Shown here piece after piece: positions 35,034-45,155 of a DNA stretch of 64,000 bases. Positions within the stretch are counted from its first letter, which is position 1. Each line of letters opens with the position of its first letter. Location of the stretch: NCBI GenBank assembly GCA_013821605.1, contig JACDGP010000012.1, positions 1 to 64,000 of the forward strand, in the 5' to 3' direction. Origin of the DNA: Herpetosiphonaceae bacterium (lineage in GTDB: Bacteria > Chloroflexota > Chloroflexia > Chloroflexales > Kallotenuaceae). Under the pieces are notes generated by a model. It was not told the origin of the DNA. It searched no databases and worked only from the letters and a program-made list of their open reading frames with translations. The position numbers were made by a program, and so were the translations under genes.

Positions 35034-37955
35034 CTACTCTTCCACCAGCTTTTGCAGTTCGTACAGCTTCGTCAACGCTTCTAGGGGTGTGAGCTGGGTC
35101 ACGTCGAGGGCTTTTAGCGCTTCGGTGACCGGCGAGGGCTCGGGGGGCGCGACGAAGAGCGGCATTTGTTGGCCGGCGGGCTCATGCTCACGGGCGGCTT
35201 TACGCATCGCTTCACGCTGGCGTAGTTTGTCGCCGCGCCCTTCGAGCAAGGCCAGTACCTCGTTGGCGCGCCGGAGGACCGTTGGCGGCATGCCGGCTAG
35301 CTCGGCGACATGGATACCGTAGGATTGATCGGCGCCGCCAGGCACGATCCGCCGCAGAAACACAATCGAACCGTCTTCTTCGGTGACAGCAACGTTATAG
35401 TTCCGCACCCGTGGCAGCACGTTAGCCATCTCGGTTAGTTCGTGGTAGTGCGTGGCAAAGAGGGTGCGTGCACCGAGGCGGGGATGATTATGGATATACT
35501 CGATCACCGCGCGGGCAATGCTCAGACCATCATAGGTGCTGGTGCCCCGCCCAAGCTCATCAAGGACGATCAACGACCGCTGTGTGGCATTGTGCAGAAT
35601 ATTGGCCGACTCGGTCATCTCGATCATAAAGGTCGATTGGCCCGTCGCGAGATCGTCCTGCGCGCCGATACGGGTAAAGATGCGATCAACCAGCCCAATT
35701 GTTGCTTCGTCGGCGGGCACGAACGAGCCGATCTGGGCCAGCAGGACGATCAAGGCTACCTGGCGCAAGTACACACTTTTGCCGGACATGTTGGGGCCGG
35801 TAATGACCAGCACCTGAGCCGTCTGGGTATCGAGGTAGGCATCGTTAGGCACGAACGCCTCTTCGATGGTCTGCTCTACGACCGGATGGCGACCGGCCAC
35901 AATCGCCAGTTCGGTCCCATCGGTTAGGGTTGGCCGAACATAGCGCCCCCGCACGGCCACATCGGCCAACCCAGCATACACATCCAACTCAGCCAAGGTT
36001 CGGGCACTGTGCAGCAGCCGCTTGGCCTGCGCCGCGATCAGGCCACAAACACGCTTGAAGGCTTCACGTTCTAGCTCGTTGAGCCGCCGCTCGGCGTTGG
36101 TCAGGAGCGACTCGTATTCCTTGAGCTCCTGCGTGATATAGCGCTCGGCTCCCACCAGCGTTTGTTTGCGGATGTACTCCTGCGGGATCATCTTCTCGGG
36201 CGTGGCACGCGAGATTTCGATGTAGTAGCCGAAGACGCTGTTCGAGTCAACCTTGAGCGACTTGATGCCGGTGCGCTCGATTTCGCGGGCTTGCAGGGAT
36301 TGCATCCAGCTACTGGCGTCGACATTCGCCTGCACAATTTGGTCGATCTGTGGATCAAAGCCGGGGCGGATCACATTCTGATCTTTGGTGCCGGTCCAGC
36401 CGCCGAGCAGCGCGGGCGGATCATCACAGATTGCGCGCTGCAAGAGCTTCAAAATGTCCGTACAGGGGTCGAGCACTACCGCAGGAAGGATAGTCGTTTC
36501 GTCCTCCGGGGGCTCGTCACCGAACAAATCGTCGTCGAAGGTAAAGGTGTCTTCGGGCGGCGGCTCGGCGATCATAGTCGCCTCGAAGGGCAGGCCCGCA
36601 ACTCGACTCAGCATCTCGACAAGGGGCGGCAAGCGCTCTAGCCCCTGGCGTAACGCTACCAGGTCGGTCGGACGCGCATTGCCCTGCACAACGCGGTTAA
36701 TGACGCGCTCAAGATCACCGACTCCTTTGAGTGAGTCGCGCACGCCGGCACGCAGCAACCCATCGTCTACGAACTGCGCAATCGCCGCCTGACGGTGTTC
36801 CAACCGTTCCCGTTGGAGCAAGGGCTGTGATAGCCACTGCCGCAGCAGGCGCGCACCCATCGGCGTCTTGGTTTGATCCAATACATCGATCAGCGAGCCG
36901 CTTTTGTGGCCCCCGCTGCCTTCGAGCAGTTCAAGATTACGCCGCGTCTGCGGATCGAGGAACATGAACTCGCCGGTACTATAGAGGCGCACACCGTTGA
37001 TCTGAGCGACCGCCGATCGTTGCGTTTCATGGAGATACTGTAAAAGCGCGCCGGCTGCCCGCAAGGCCAGCGGTGTGTCGCGTAGCCCGAAGCCTTCCAG
37101 CGAAGTCGTGCCGAACTGTTGCTTGAGTGCATCGGCACTGGTACGCGCTTCCCAGCGCCAACCGGACCAGGGCGTGACGCGTCCTTGTACCCAGGCCCCC
37201 GTTGCCGCTTCGCCCTCAACATGGCGCGCCACGCGCTCACTGGGCAGGAGCCGTTCGCGCTCTTCTCTGCGCATTGGCTCGATGTTGTGGGCCAGCCGGG
37301 CCGAGGCTGGCTCTAGCTGTGGCGGGCGTAGGGCAGGGTCATCGCTGACCAGCACTTCGGCCGGCTGCAGACGGGTCAGTTCGCCGTTCAAGCGCGTCAT
37401 AGCCTGCGGACCAGCGAGCTCGGTCGTCGCGAACTCGCTGGTCGAAAGATCGGCATACGCTAGGCCGATTCGTCCCCGCTCAATAATCACCGCCGCCAGG
37501 TAATTATTGGCTTTGGAGTCCATGAGTTCGGGCTCGGTTACTGTGCCGGGCGTCAGGACGCGTACCACCTCGCGATCAACCATCTCTTTTTGCGAGGCCC
37601 GATCACGCATCAAATCTTCGCGCTGGTAGCTGCTTTTGGAACGTACATCCTTTTGCGATGATTCGGTTGGCGAGGTTTGCTCGGCAATGGCCACGCGGTA
37701 GCCAAGGTCAAGCAGCTTGGCCACATATTTATCGACCGAATGATATGGCACGCCCGCCATCGGGAGCTCAGAGTTGTTGTTTTTGCCGAAGCTGCGCCGA
37801 GTCAGGGTCACGCCTAAAGCCGACGCCAGCAGCTTCGCATCGTCTTCAAACGCTTCATAAAAATCGCCCAGCCGCCACAGCAGCAGTGTATCGGGATATT
37901 GCGCCTTGATCTGGTGGTATTGGCGCATCATCGGGGTATCGGTACTCGTCGCCAT
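35034..37955 (-). CDS. mutS: DNA mismatch repair protein MutS
   Basis: Recognises mismatches and starts repair. 973 residues against about 850 usual. The start at 37955 has GGAG 7 bases upstream. Mismatch-binding segment: LLWRLGDFYEAFEDDAKLLA. Core and clamp regions are in order, then the ATPase with GPNMSGKSVYLRQVA, STFMIEMTESANIL, LDELGRGTSTYDGLSIA and ATHYHEL. The extra length is mainly an acidic, proline-rich insertion (PPPEDTFTFDDDLFGDEPPE) in the core domain near residues 470-500, likely a surface loop. No mutL in the window. Confidence 0.96.
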   Translation of the reverse strand: MATSTDTPMMRQYHQIKAQYPDTLLLWRLGDFYEAFEDDAKLLASALGVTLTRRSFGKNNNSELPMAGVPYHSVDKYVAKLLDLGYRVAIAEQTSPTESSQKDVRSKSSYQREDLMRDRASQKEMVDREVVRVLTPGTVTEPELMDSKANNYLAAVIIERGRIGLAYADLSTSEFATTELAGPQAMTRLNGELTRLQPAEVLVSDDPALRPPQLEPASARLAHNIEPMRREERERLLPSERVARHVEGEAATGAWVQGRVTPWSGWRWEARTSADALKQQFGTTSLEGFGLRDTPLALRAAGALLQYLHETQRSAVAQINGVRLYSTGEFMFLDPQTRRNLELLEGSGGHKSGSLIDVLDQTKTPMGARLLRQWLSQPLLQRERLEHRQAAIAQFVDDGLLRAGVRDSLKGVGDLERVINRVVQGNARPTDLVALRQGLERLPPLVEMLSRVAGLPFEATMIAEPPPEDTFTFDDDLFGDEPPEDETTILPAVVLDPCTDILKLLQRAICDDPPALLGGWTGTKDQNVIRPGFDPQIDQIVQANVDASSWMQSLQAREIERTGIKSLKVDSNSVFGYYIEISRATPEKMIPQEYIRKQTLVGAERYITQELKEYESLLTNAERRLNELEREAFKRVCGLIAAQAKRLLHSARTLAELDVYAGLADVAVRGRYVRPTLTDGTELAIVAGRHPVVEQTIEEAFVPNDAYLDTQTAQVLVITGPNMSGKSVYLRQVALIVLLAQIGSFVPADEATIGLVDRIFTRIGAQDDLATGQSTFMIEMTESANILHNATQRSLIVLDELGRGTSTYDGLSIARAVIEYIHNHPRLGARTLFATHYHELTEMANVLPRVRNYNVAVTEEDGSIVFLRRIVPGGADQSYGIHVAELAGMPPTVLRRANEVLALLEGRGDKLRQREAMRKAAREHEPAGQQMPLFVAPPEPSPVTEALKALDVTQLTPLEALTKLYELQKLVEE

Positions 37956-38103
37956 ACAAATGCTCCGGTTCATGGATGATCAAAAGTATACCATACATGC
38001 TCCGGGCGCGAACAAGTGTTCCACAAACTATCCCCAATCGTGAATAAGGAGAGCACAAGAGGTAGGTGGTATTGATGGAATGCACCTGCTCGTACACCGC
38101 CAC

Positions 38104-40181
38104 TCAGTCTCCTTTTGGCAAGACCAGTGTGACCTTCGTATACTGGCCGGGAACGCTCTCCGCACTGAGCGTCCCGCCCACTACTGCCATCATCGTGCTA
38201 TGGAGCGCGAAGCCCTGCCCGCTACCGCCGGCAGCTGTGCTTGCCCCCAACCGACCCCGTCATCCCGGATCGCGATTTCCCAGGTTCCGCGCCGGGATAC
38301 GCAAATCCATAACTGCAATGTTCGATCCGGAGCACTGTCCCGTCCGTGTTGTGCCGCGTTGCGTACCGCTTCCCGACCGGCGTAGAAAACGACCTCGGCG
38401 GTGAGCGGCGGCAGGCTCTTGAGCGCGGCTTCGCCACCTGGCTCGATCTGCCATGTAATGCCGTCAAAGGCACTCGCTAACTCCCGCTCGATTGCCTGCC
38501 GGAGCGCGCCTAGCACACCCAGTTGTGCGACTTCGGCTGTGGCCGTTGGCGGCAGCGCATGGAGTAGTTGTGCGATCGCCCCGTGGATGGTGCCAAGCTC
38601 TCCCACGGCCCTATCCATGGCGGACGCGGTGGCCGGTGTAGAACTGAGCTCAAGCATGATCGTGTGCAGTTGCGGCAGCACATCATCATGCAGCACACGT
38701 CGTGTGCGCCGGTCAAGCAGTTGTGTTTCGGCCAGGCGTGCGCGCTGCAAGCGCATTAACCGTCGCGCCATCTCGGCACTGGCTTCCGTATCGACCAGCC
38801 GCTCGCCCGTCAGCCGCGCAACGTCGATGGCTTCCTGCGTATACAAACCGCCATCGCACCTCGGTCCCAATAATAGCAGTCCTACTAGGCCGCGCTCGCC
38901 CCAAAGTGGTACCGCCCAGATCGCTCCGCCATACGCTCCCGGCTCAAGCGGGATGCACCTCAGCTCCGGTGTAGCAAAGTGCTGGATCAGGCCGGTGACG
39001 ACCGGGAGCGCTGTCACAGGTGGGTAGGCAAAGCCGCTGCCCAACAGCGGTCCAAGCGTACCTAGCGGCAGGAGGTAGACACGTTCGGCATCCAGGACAT
39101 CTTCACACAGTGCCCGTAGCGGTGATCCTCCGTCCTCCGGTGGTGTTGCCGTTGGCTGCAGCAGTTGCTCGTATCTCTGTTGGCTCCCGATCCACGGTCG
39201 CAGCCGCTGCATGCTCCGTTCGTATTCGCCATACGCTTGCCGGCTCAGCAACGCATAAAACAGCGTGATCACGACTGTCGTTAGGGCTAGATAGGAGATC
39301 GGATCGATCTGGAGCGGCAGCTTCACGACGACTGCCAACAGACTCCCGTAACCGCCGGCTAATAGCAAGGTGCGCCGCCAGTGCGTAAAAAGACCACCGC
39401 GTGGCAACGCTTTGCCAGTAAAGATTTCGTACCGCACGATCGCTTGTCCCGTCAGCACGACTGTGACCGCGACGAGGCTTGAGATAAGCAGATCAAAGCC
39501 CATGATCGCCTGGTCCGGGACACGCTGGACCGGGTTGGGTGCTGACCACGGAGCCCAGACAACCATCGTCCCAATGAAGCTCAGGTTGATCACCAAAAGC
39601 ACGAGCGCCGAAGCAGTTAACCAGGGTCGTGCTCGCTGCCGTGCCAGATCGCCCATTAGCCGATCCGAAGCCGCCGGCTGCCGCAAGGCCAGCAGCGCCA
39701 AGCCGATGCAGCCGCTGCTAAAGATCGGATTCATGACCAGAATGATAGCATCTTCCCAGGACAGACCGGCCTGTCTGCTTGCCACCTGTCCGGCAGCGTG
39801 AAGCACTAATCCGATCAAGGCCGCCGCAGTTGCTGCCATGAGCAGGACACGCTGCCGTTGGAGCCGTAGCACGCCCGTATAGCCGACCGTCACCACATAC
39901 CAGACATACGGCGCGCCGAGCACCGGGAGTGCGCCGATCTGCCACCACCACTGGAGGTCGCTTGACCACACCATCCCGCTCCGACCGATAACCGTGACAT
40001 GCGCGGCATACAACAGGCCGCCCAATACCATGCTGCCGCCGGTGGCCCACGTGACCCAGTTGTGTCGTTCGGCGTTCAGCAGTACCGCTAAGCCTAACCA
40101 CAGTAAGCTCATTGTGTTGAACAAGGCGAGCGCGATCAGCGCCCAGTTGAGGAGCAGGCTCACGTTTCGAGAGGTATCCAC
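38104..40181 (-). pseudogene. Membrane sensor histidine kinase (NarL-type) with C-terminal frameshift
   Basis: The uninterrupted frame (38190-40181, 663 residues) has about eight N-terminal membrane helices, a GAF-like region, the phospho-acceptor helix RRVLHDDVLPQLHTIMLEL and the N-box EAVRNAAQHGR. It then leaves the kinase frame right after DDGVGWG. The proper ending continues in another frame to 38104: AAGGSGQGFALHSTMMAVVGG and then YTKVTLVLP. One extra G in the G-run opposite C5 at 38244-38248 would join them as DDGVGWGASTAAGGSGQG. The lesion removes the G2 box and last strands of the ATPase domain. It overlaps its response regulator gene by 22 bases. A sequencing error is possible. Confidence 0.8.
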
Positions 40182-40897
40182 TCGCTCCGACTATCCAAAA
40201 CATAGGCAGTACCGTCCGCGTCCCACATCATTAACCGTCCTGCGCGGACGATCAATGCTGCACGGGTTCGCGCAATTTTTTCATCGGTGGCACTGTCATT
40301 CAGCCCCCAGGTCGTATAGATCTGACCATTGGTCCGGCTGATCGTGCGCTTATCACGAAAGCCCATGCGTGCAGCGATCTGCTCGTTGCTCAGCCCGGCT
40401 GCCAGCATCTTGGCAACCGCCCGCTCGTTGGGCTCCAGCAAGGCGAGCGGTGATTGTTCATCTTTCACCCGCACCTCTTGCACTCGTGCCTCGATCTCAG
40501 GATCGATAAAACTCCGGCCTGCGACAGCATCCTGCAACAGTGGTACGATCATTTGTGGGAGCAGGTAGTTCGACTTCCGTACATAGCCATAGTGACTTAA
40601 AATGCCTGAGCACCGGAAGCTGCGGTAATAGGTGTCGTCATCCTGGATCGAGTAGAAGACCACCGGCAAGCGCGGAAACTCCCGCCGAATAGCCACGGCC
40701 GCCTCGATACCATTCATTGTTGGTGACAGCTGCACATCCATCAGCATCACCTCTGGTGGCTGCTCCCAGCAAGCCGCAATCGCCGCTTCACCACTATCAC
40801 AGCTCGCCACGACTTCGACTGCCCCGGTCGCACTGAGGCCGGCAGCCAGTGCAGGACGCAGCTTAGGATTATCTTCGACCAACAGCAGCTTGAGCAT
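40160..40897 (-). CDS. LuxR/NarL-type response regulator
   Basis: 245 residues. Receiver domain: LLLVEDNPKLRPAL with the acidic pair, MLMDVQLSP with the phosphorylated aspartate, VVFYSIQDD, and VRKSN with the conserved lysine. The C-terminal helix-turn-helix is LEPNERAVAKMLAAGLSNEQIAARMGFRDKRTI-like, followed by an unusual longer tail. It is encoded directly before the histidine kinase with overlapping ends, which makes them a two-component pair. The target genes are unknown. Confidence 0.9.
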   Translation of the reverse strand: MLKLLLVEDNPKLRPALAAGLSATGAVEVVASCDSGEAAIAACWEQPPEVMLMDVQLSPTMNGIEAAVAIRREFPRLPVVFYSIQDDDTYYRSFRCSGILSHYGYVRKSNYLLPQMIVPLLQDAVAGRSFIDPEIEARVQEVRVKDEQSPLALLEPNERAVAKMLAAGLSNEQIAARMGFRDKRTISRTNGQIYTTWGLNDSATDEKIARTRAALIVRAGRLMMWDADGTAYVLDSRSEWIPLET

Positions 40898-40958
40898 GAG
40901 CAGGCACCTCCGCTTTGATTATGCCCAGCATGTCAAGCACCTAGGTGCAGCACCACCA

Positions 40959-42188
40959 TTACCGTGACCTGCTGCGGGCCATGTGCAGCTTTTGCTGCAA
41001 GCGCTCCTCGATCAACGTATTCATCTGGGCAGCGATCTGATCCCATTCATAGCGCTGCAGCAACTCCAGCTCACGATGATGGCGGTCGTCGCTCTCCCCT
41101 GCACTTTCCCCGAGAGCGGCCTCGATCTGCGCGACGAATGCTTCAGCAGTCGCAGCAATCCGCACTACCGAGCCGTACAAAGTACTGACATCCTTGATTG
41201 GCGTCGATACGATTGGTTTATGGGCTGCCATATATTCGAGCGTCTTAGTCGGGCTAATAAACTGTGTCGCCTCATTCAGCGCGAACGGCAGCATTGCCAC
41301 ATCGAACGCCCTGAGATATGTTGGTAAATCCCCATACGCTTGCTTGCCAAGATAGTGAATATTTACCTCGCGCGGCAAGCTCTGCTCCTCGATCTTAAGG
41401 ACCGGGCCGATCATCACCCAATTCCAATCGGGCCGTGCTTGAGCAGCCCGCGCGAGGAGCTCAAGATCGATTCGCTCGTCGATCACCCCAAAGAAGCCGA
41501 TGATCGGGTGCGGGAGATCGCGAAGTGCTAATGGTGCGGGCAACTCCTGGGCAAAATGTTGTCGGTCGACACCGCTGGGAAACAAATGCACATCCGGTCG
41601 GCGACTACGCCGTGCCTCGTACAGGCTTGGCCCACCCGTGAAGACCAGATCGGCCCGCTGCAAGAGTGCTTGCTCTTGTTGCTTAAGCCGTGGCGGCGCG
41701 TACTTAAAAGCTGTGAGTTCGTCCATCACGTCATACACGACCAGATCAGGCTTGAGCAGGTCGATGAAATTGGCGACGATCGGCGTATACAGCCAGAGCA
41801 CGAGTGGACCGTGCCGCCAAGCACTGACATACTCGACCACCTCGCGCTCCAGCCGCTCTTGAGCCGAGCTTTCAAACAACAAGCTCGCCTCGCGCAACTC
41901 CGCCGGCAATCTGAAATTATCGGCGCCCGATTGCGTCAATGTTTGCTTAAGCCGGCTCACGAATGTATCTGCGTCGCTACGCAAGATCAATCGCCCGAGT
42001 GTAAGATGTGGAGCTTCCTCGGTAATTTCAAATGCGTCGCTCGGTGGGCCTATCTCGATATGGGGCTCTTCCGTCCAAAACACGCGATGGTGCTGAGCCA
42101 ACCGGGTGATAAGCTGTTGTGGCCGTTGCCAAACCCAATTCCACCAGAGGTGCGAGATACACACCACATCTGCCTGCATTTCATCCAT
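40959..42188 (-). CDS. Glycosyltransferase, GT4-like
   Basis: 409 residues from the ATG at 42188. The start MDEMQADVVCISHLWWNWVWQ and QRPQQLITRLA is typical of a group of two-domain glycosyltransferases that open with a W-rich loop. The C-terminal domain has PIIGFFGVIDERIDLELLA, NWVMIGPVL, NIHYLGKQAYGDLPTYLRAFD and ISPTKTLEYMAAHKPIVSTP, which is the donor-sugar nucleotide site. Substrate and acceptor are unknown; a role in surface polysaccharide or glycolipid is likely. It is divergent from the ABC transporter operon. Confidence 0.85.
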   Translation of the reverse strand: MDEMQADVVCISHLWWNWVWQRPQQLITRLAQHHRVFWTEEPHIEIGPPSDAFEITEEAPHLTLGRLILRSDADTFVSRLKQTLTQSGADNFRLPAELREASLLFESSAQERLEREVVEYVSAWRHGPLVLWLYTPIVANFIDLLKPDLVVYDVMDELTAFKYAPPRLKQQEQALLQRADLVFTGGPSLYEARRSRRPDVHLFPSGVDRQHFAQELPAPLALRDLPHPIIGFFGVIDERIDLELLARAAQARPDWNWVMIGPVLKIEEQSLPREVNIHYLGKQAYGDLPTYLRAFDVAMLPFALNEATQFISPTKTLEYMAAHKPIVSTPIKDVSTLYGSVVRIAATAEAFVAQIEAALGESAGESDDRHHRELELLQRYEWDQIAAQMNTLIEERLQQKLHMARSRSR

Positions 42189-42510
42189 ATATCTCTTTCC
42201 CCCGGTGCACACGCGCTGACACAAGTATTTGCCTAACCATGTAGCAGCCACCATGCCAGTGCTCTACGACTACCATCCTTGTTCTGTGACACCATGCTAC
42301 TATTTAATGTTGAGAAGGAGCAATGGATGTTGGGAATTCCTGCTGCCTCTGCCCGCCGCTTGACAAAGCGCTATTACTACCCTTATAGTGCCAATCCATA
42401 TCAGGTGCTCTCCTCCTTTCCACTGGAAAGCTTTGACAGGGCGTTACCCGCACCGCTGGCGGATACCACTACTACAGGCACAGGGAAGGACAACCGCGTG
42501 GAGGGTTGGC
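42189..42510. other. Divergent intergenic region and ABC operon leader
   Basis: 322 bases between the glycosyltransferase and the first permease gene. It holds a good plus-strand promoter (42360-42389) and a leader of about 115 bases. The leader was read against FMN and TPP riboswitch signatures, which are known for transporters of this class, and neither is present. A short open frame at 42279-42518 has no support. Confidence 0.5.
42360..42389 (+). promoter_or_regulatory. Sigma-70-type promoter of the pyrimidine/hydantoin operon
   Basis: TTGACA at 42360-42365 and TATAGT at 42384-42389 with an 18-base spacer. The -35 is a perfect match and the -10 has five of six. Transcription would start near 42396, giving a leader of about 115 bases before the permease start at 42511. 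Confidence 0.65.
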
Positions 42511-43374
42511 GTGAGTGACGATCTCATCCTGCTGGGGCACGATGTACCTGCCGCATCGCGACGAGTACGGCCCTTGCTGCGCGAGAGCCGCACCTTCGCG
42601 GTCATCACGCTGGTTGTTGTGATCGTTGTGCTCTGGGAAAGCGCCAAATTGCTCTTCCATCTCCCAGACCGCAAACTGCCCCACATCGGCTCGATCCTCC
42701 TGGAGTTCGGTACGCGCACCCAGGGTGGCAGTGGCCCCTACTGGGGTGTGCTTATGCTTAATAATGCTGCTGCAACGCTGGGCGAGGCGCTGACCGGTTT
42801 TGTTCTGGGAGGCGTGCTTGGTTGTCTTTTGGCAGTCGTCTTTACTGCGTCGCCGTTGCTTGAGCGTGGCCTGCTGCCCTATGTTGTTGGCTCGCAGCTT
42901 GTACCTATTTTGGCGATTGCCCCAATGGTTGTGATTGGTATGGGTCATCTGGGTGCCCCGGACTGGCTCTCGAAGGCGATCATCGCCGCCTATTTAACCT
43001 TCTTTCCCGTGACCATTGGGATGTTACGCGGCCTACGTTCTGCGCCACCTGACTCGCTCCCGTTGATGCACTCGTATGCCGCGAGTAGTTCGCAAATCTT
43101 CTGGAAGTTGCGGCTCCCAGCGTCGCTACCCTATTTATTCACGGCGCTTAAGATCGCGGCAACGGCCAGCATCATCGGCTCGATCATTGGTGAACTGCCG
43201 GTGGGCGCGGCACGTGGTATTGGCGTTGTCGTCGTTAACGCGGCCCAGTACTACAACTCCCGCCCCCAAAACTTGTGGGCTGCGGTATTGGTAGCCAGTC
43301 TGCTGGGCCTTTGCTTCTATGGGGCCGTTGTGCTGGCCGAGCGCCTGATCGTTGGCCCGCAAGCCCAGACGTGA
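42511..43374 (+). CDS. ABC transporter permease (NitT/TauT type), first copy
   Basis: 287-residue inner-membrane permease from a GTG with GGAGGG 5 bases upstream. Six helices; the EAA-type coupling loop is LPLMHSYAASSSQIFWKLRLPASLPYLF. IAAYLTFFPVTIGMLRGL is also typical of BPD_transp_1 permeases in the NitT/TauT/THI5 group. It pairs with the ATPase and a second, different permease downstream, so the pore is probably a heterodimer. The operon context suggests uptake of a cyclic amide or pyrimidine. Confidence 0.9.
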   Translation: MSDDLILLGHDVPAASRRVRPLLRESRTFAVITLVVVIVVLWESAKLLFHLPDRKLPHIGSILLEFGTRTQGGSGPYWGVLMLNNAAATLGEALTGFVLGGVLGCLLAVVFTASPLLERGLLPYVVGSQLVPILAIAPMVVIGMGHLGAPDWLSKAIIAAYLTFFPVTIGMLRGLRSAPPDSLPLMHSYAASSSQIFWKLRLPASLPYLFTALKIAATASIIGSIIGELPVGAARGIGVVVVNAAQYYNSRPQNLWAAVLVASLLGLCFYGAVVLAERLIVGPQAQT

Positions 43375-43421
43375 TCGTTCACCGCGCTGCCTAAAATCAA
43401 ATTCGCGTGTTGGGATTTGTT

Positions 43422-44195
43422 ATGCAAGTACAAGCACCGGTTATTGCCATCAATAACCTAACCAAGACCTATGAGGGTGGGGCCGGCCAGGTCGTGGCCC
43501 TTGCGAATGTCTCGCTGCAGATCGGCGCCGGCGAATTCATCTCATTGATCGGTCCATCCGGCTGTGGCAAGTCAACCTTGATGCGACTAATCGGCGATCT
43601 GACGCAACCCTCAGCTGGCTCGATTGCGGTCAAAGGCAAAACGCCCACATGCGCTCGCCGGGATCGTGATTATGGCATCGTCTTTCAAGCCCCGGTGTTG
43701 TACGACTGGCGCACTGTCCAGCGCAACGTCGAATTACCACTGGAGATCATGGGTCAGCCTCGTTCCGAGCGTGCGCGGCGCTCGGCGGAGATGCTGAAAC
43801 TGGTGGGCTTATCTGAGTTTGAGCAGGCCTACCCCCGTCAGCTATCGGGCGGCATGCAGCAGCGCGTCGCGATCGCCCGTGCCCTGGTCTTTGCCCCATC
43901 GATTCTGTTGATGGACGAACCCTTCGGCGCGCTCGACGAACTCACGCGCGAACGCATGCAAGGCGAGTTACTCGAAATTTGGGCACGCACCAATGCCACG
44001 GTCATTTTTGTCACCCACTCTATTCCCGAAGCTGTCTTTCTTTCAGATCGGGTCGTTGTGATGTCGCCGCGCCCCGGTCGTATTGAAGCCATCATCCCGA
44101 TCGACTTGCCCCGTCCGCGTGATACCCTCACCCGCGAAGACCCGCACTTCTTCGCACTCGCTACGGAAGTTCGCGAGCGTCTGCGACATAGCTAG
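43422..44195 (+). CDS. ABC transporter ATP-binding protein
   Basis: 257 residues; a GTG at 43407 would add five. Walker A GPSGCGKSTLMRL, Q-loop in IVFQAPVLYDWRTV, signature LSGGMQQRVAIARAL, Walker B ILLMDEPFGALDELTRERMQ, H-loop in FVTHSIPEAVFLSDRVVVM. These are the markers of the NitT/TauT subfamily. It lies between the two permease genes and powers the same importer. Confidence 0.95.
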   Translation: MQVQAPVIAINNLTKTYEGGAGQVVALANVSLQIGAGEFISLIGPSGCGKSTLMRLIGDLTQPSAGSIAVKGKTPTCARRDRDYGIVFQAPVLYDWRTVQRNVELPLEIMGQPRSERARRSAEMLKLVGLSEFEQAYPRQLSGGMQQRVAIARALVFAPSILLMDEPFGALDELTRERMQGELLEIWARTNATVIFVTHSIPEAVFLSDRVVVMSPRPGRIEAIIPIDLPRPRDTLTREDPHFFALATEVRERLRHS

Positions 44196-44234
44196 CCAGT
44201 TCGGGACGGAAAACACGCTATCTTGTGGAGGCCT

Positions 44235-45050
44235 ATGGCTGTTGTACAGGCTAACTTGAAGCAACTGAGCCCTGCGGCGCGCGGACGCGCCTTCGCTTGG
44301 CGCTGGGGACCCGCGCTTGCCACCCTGCTCCTCGTGCTTGTGCTTTGGGAGGTGGGGGTCCGGCTCTTCCATGTCGCGGTATATCTGCTGCCGCCGCCTA
44401 GCCTCATCGGTGCGCGCCTGCTAGAACGTGGCAGCTTTCTGCTGGGCATCGGCTTATATACCTTTGAGGAAGCGTTATGGGGCTTCATCATCGGCTGTAG
44501 CCTCGGTGCGGCAGTAGCCGTGCTCAGCGTGCGCTGGCGTTGGATCGCTCATGGCCTCCTACCCTTCGCGGTAGCCTCAAATGCCGTGCCGATCATCGCT
44601 CTCGCACCTCTAGTCGGGATATGGTTTGGCTCGACGACACAGGGCTCCAAGATCGTGATCGTCGCGATTATGACCTTTTTCCCCACGTTGCTCAATACCT
44701 ACCGTGGCCTCTTGTCGCCTGCACCTGAAGCGTTGGAATTAATGCATTCGTACGCTGCGACCTCGACACAATCGTTTCTCAAACTCCGCGTGCCTGCCGC
44801 TCTTCCGTTTCTATTCAATGCCCTCAAAATTTCAGCAACGCTTAGTATCATTGGTGCGATCGTCAGTGAGTTCTTTGGCGGCCCGCTCAAGGCACTTGGT
44901 GTTTACATAACATCCCAGGCCGGTATCGGCCACTATGCCGAAGCGTGGGCTGCCATCGTGGTCGCTTGTGGGCTCGGTATGGCGTTTTATCTGGTGATCG
45001 TCGTGGCCGAGCGTCTTGTGATGCCTTGGAATACTACTGGGGAAAGCTAA
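44235..45050 (+). CDS. ABC transporter permease (NitT/TauT type), second copy
   Basis: 271 residues from the ATG at 44235; the GGAGG is unusually close, 3 bases away. Six helices, IAIMTFFPTLLNTYRGLL-like segment and coupling loop LELMHSYAATSTQSFLKLRVPAALPFLF. It is clearly homologous to the permease at 42511 (same MHSYAA(S/T)S loop) but diverged, supporting a heteromeric channel. Followed by a 105-base gap and the binding-protein gene. Confidence 0.91.
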   Translation: MAVVQANLKQLSPAARGRAFAWRWGPALATLLLVLVLWEVGVRLFHVAVYLLPPPSLIGARLLERGSFLLGIGLYTFEEALWGFIIGCSLGAAVAVLSVRWRWIAHGLLPFAVASNAVPIIALAPLVGIWFGSTTQGSKIVIVAIMTFFPTLLNTYRGLLSPAPEALELMHSYAATSTQSFLKLRVPAALPFLFNALKISATLSIIGAIVSEFFGGPLKALGVYITSQAGIGHYAEAWAAIVVACGLGMAFYLVIVVAERLVMPWNTTGES

Positions 45051-45155
45051 GTAAGGCTCTCCCTTGTTAGCAAGAAAGGAGTTTGATTGGCACGGAAGAC
45101 ACTCCGAGCCCGGCGGTATCTGCTTGGTTAATCCCTATACTGGTCAAAGGAGAAA

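Noticed and set aside
42396-42510. Possible riboswitch (FMN or TPP) in the ABC operon leader
   Set aside because: The GGGTGAAATTCCC-type core of the FMN element and the CTGAGA/ACCTGAT parts of the TPP element are absent.
42279-42518. Small plus-strand open frame ahead of the ABC permease
   Set aside because: It spans the promoter at 42360-42389 and has no conserved pattern; the permease start and ribosome site are clear at 42511.
45051-45155. Sigma-54 promoter suggested by TTGGCACGG ahead of the receptor gene
   Set aside because: The matching -12 element (TTGC) is missing at the required spacing.
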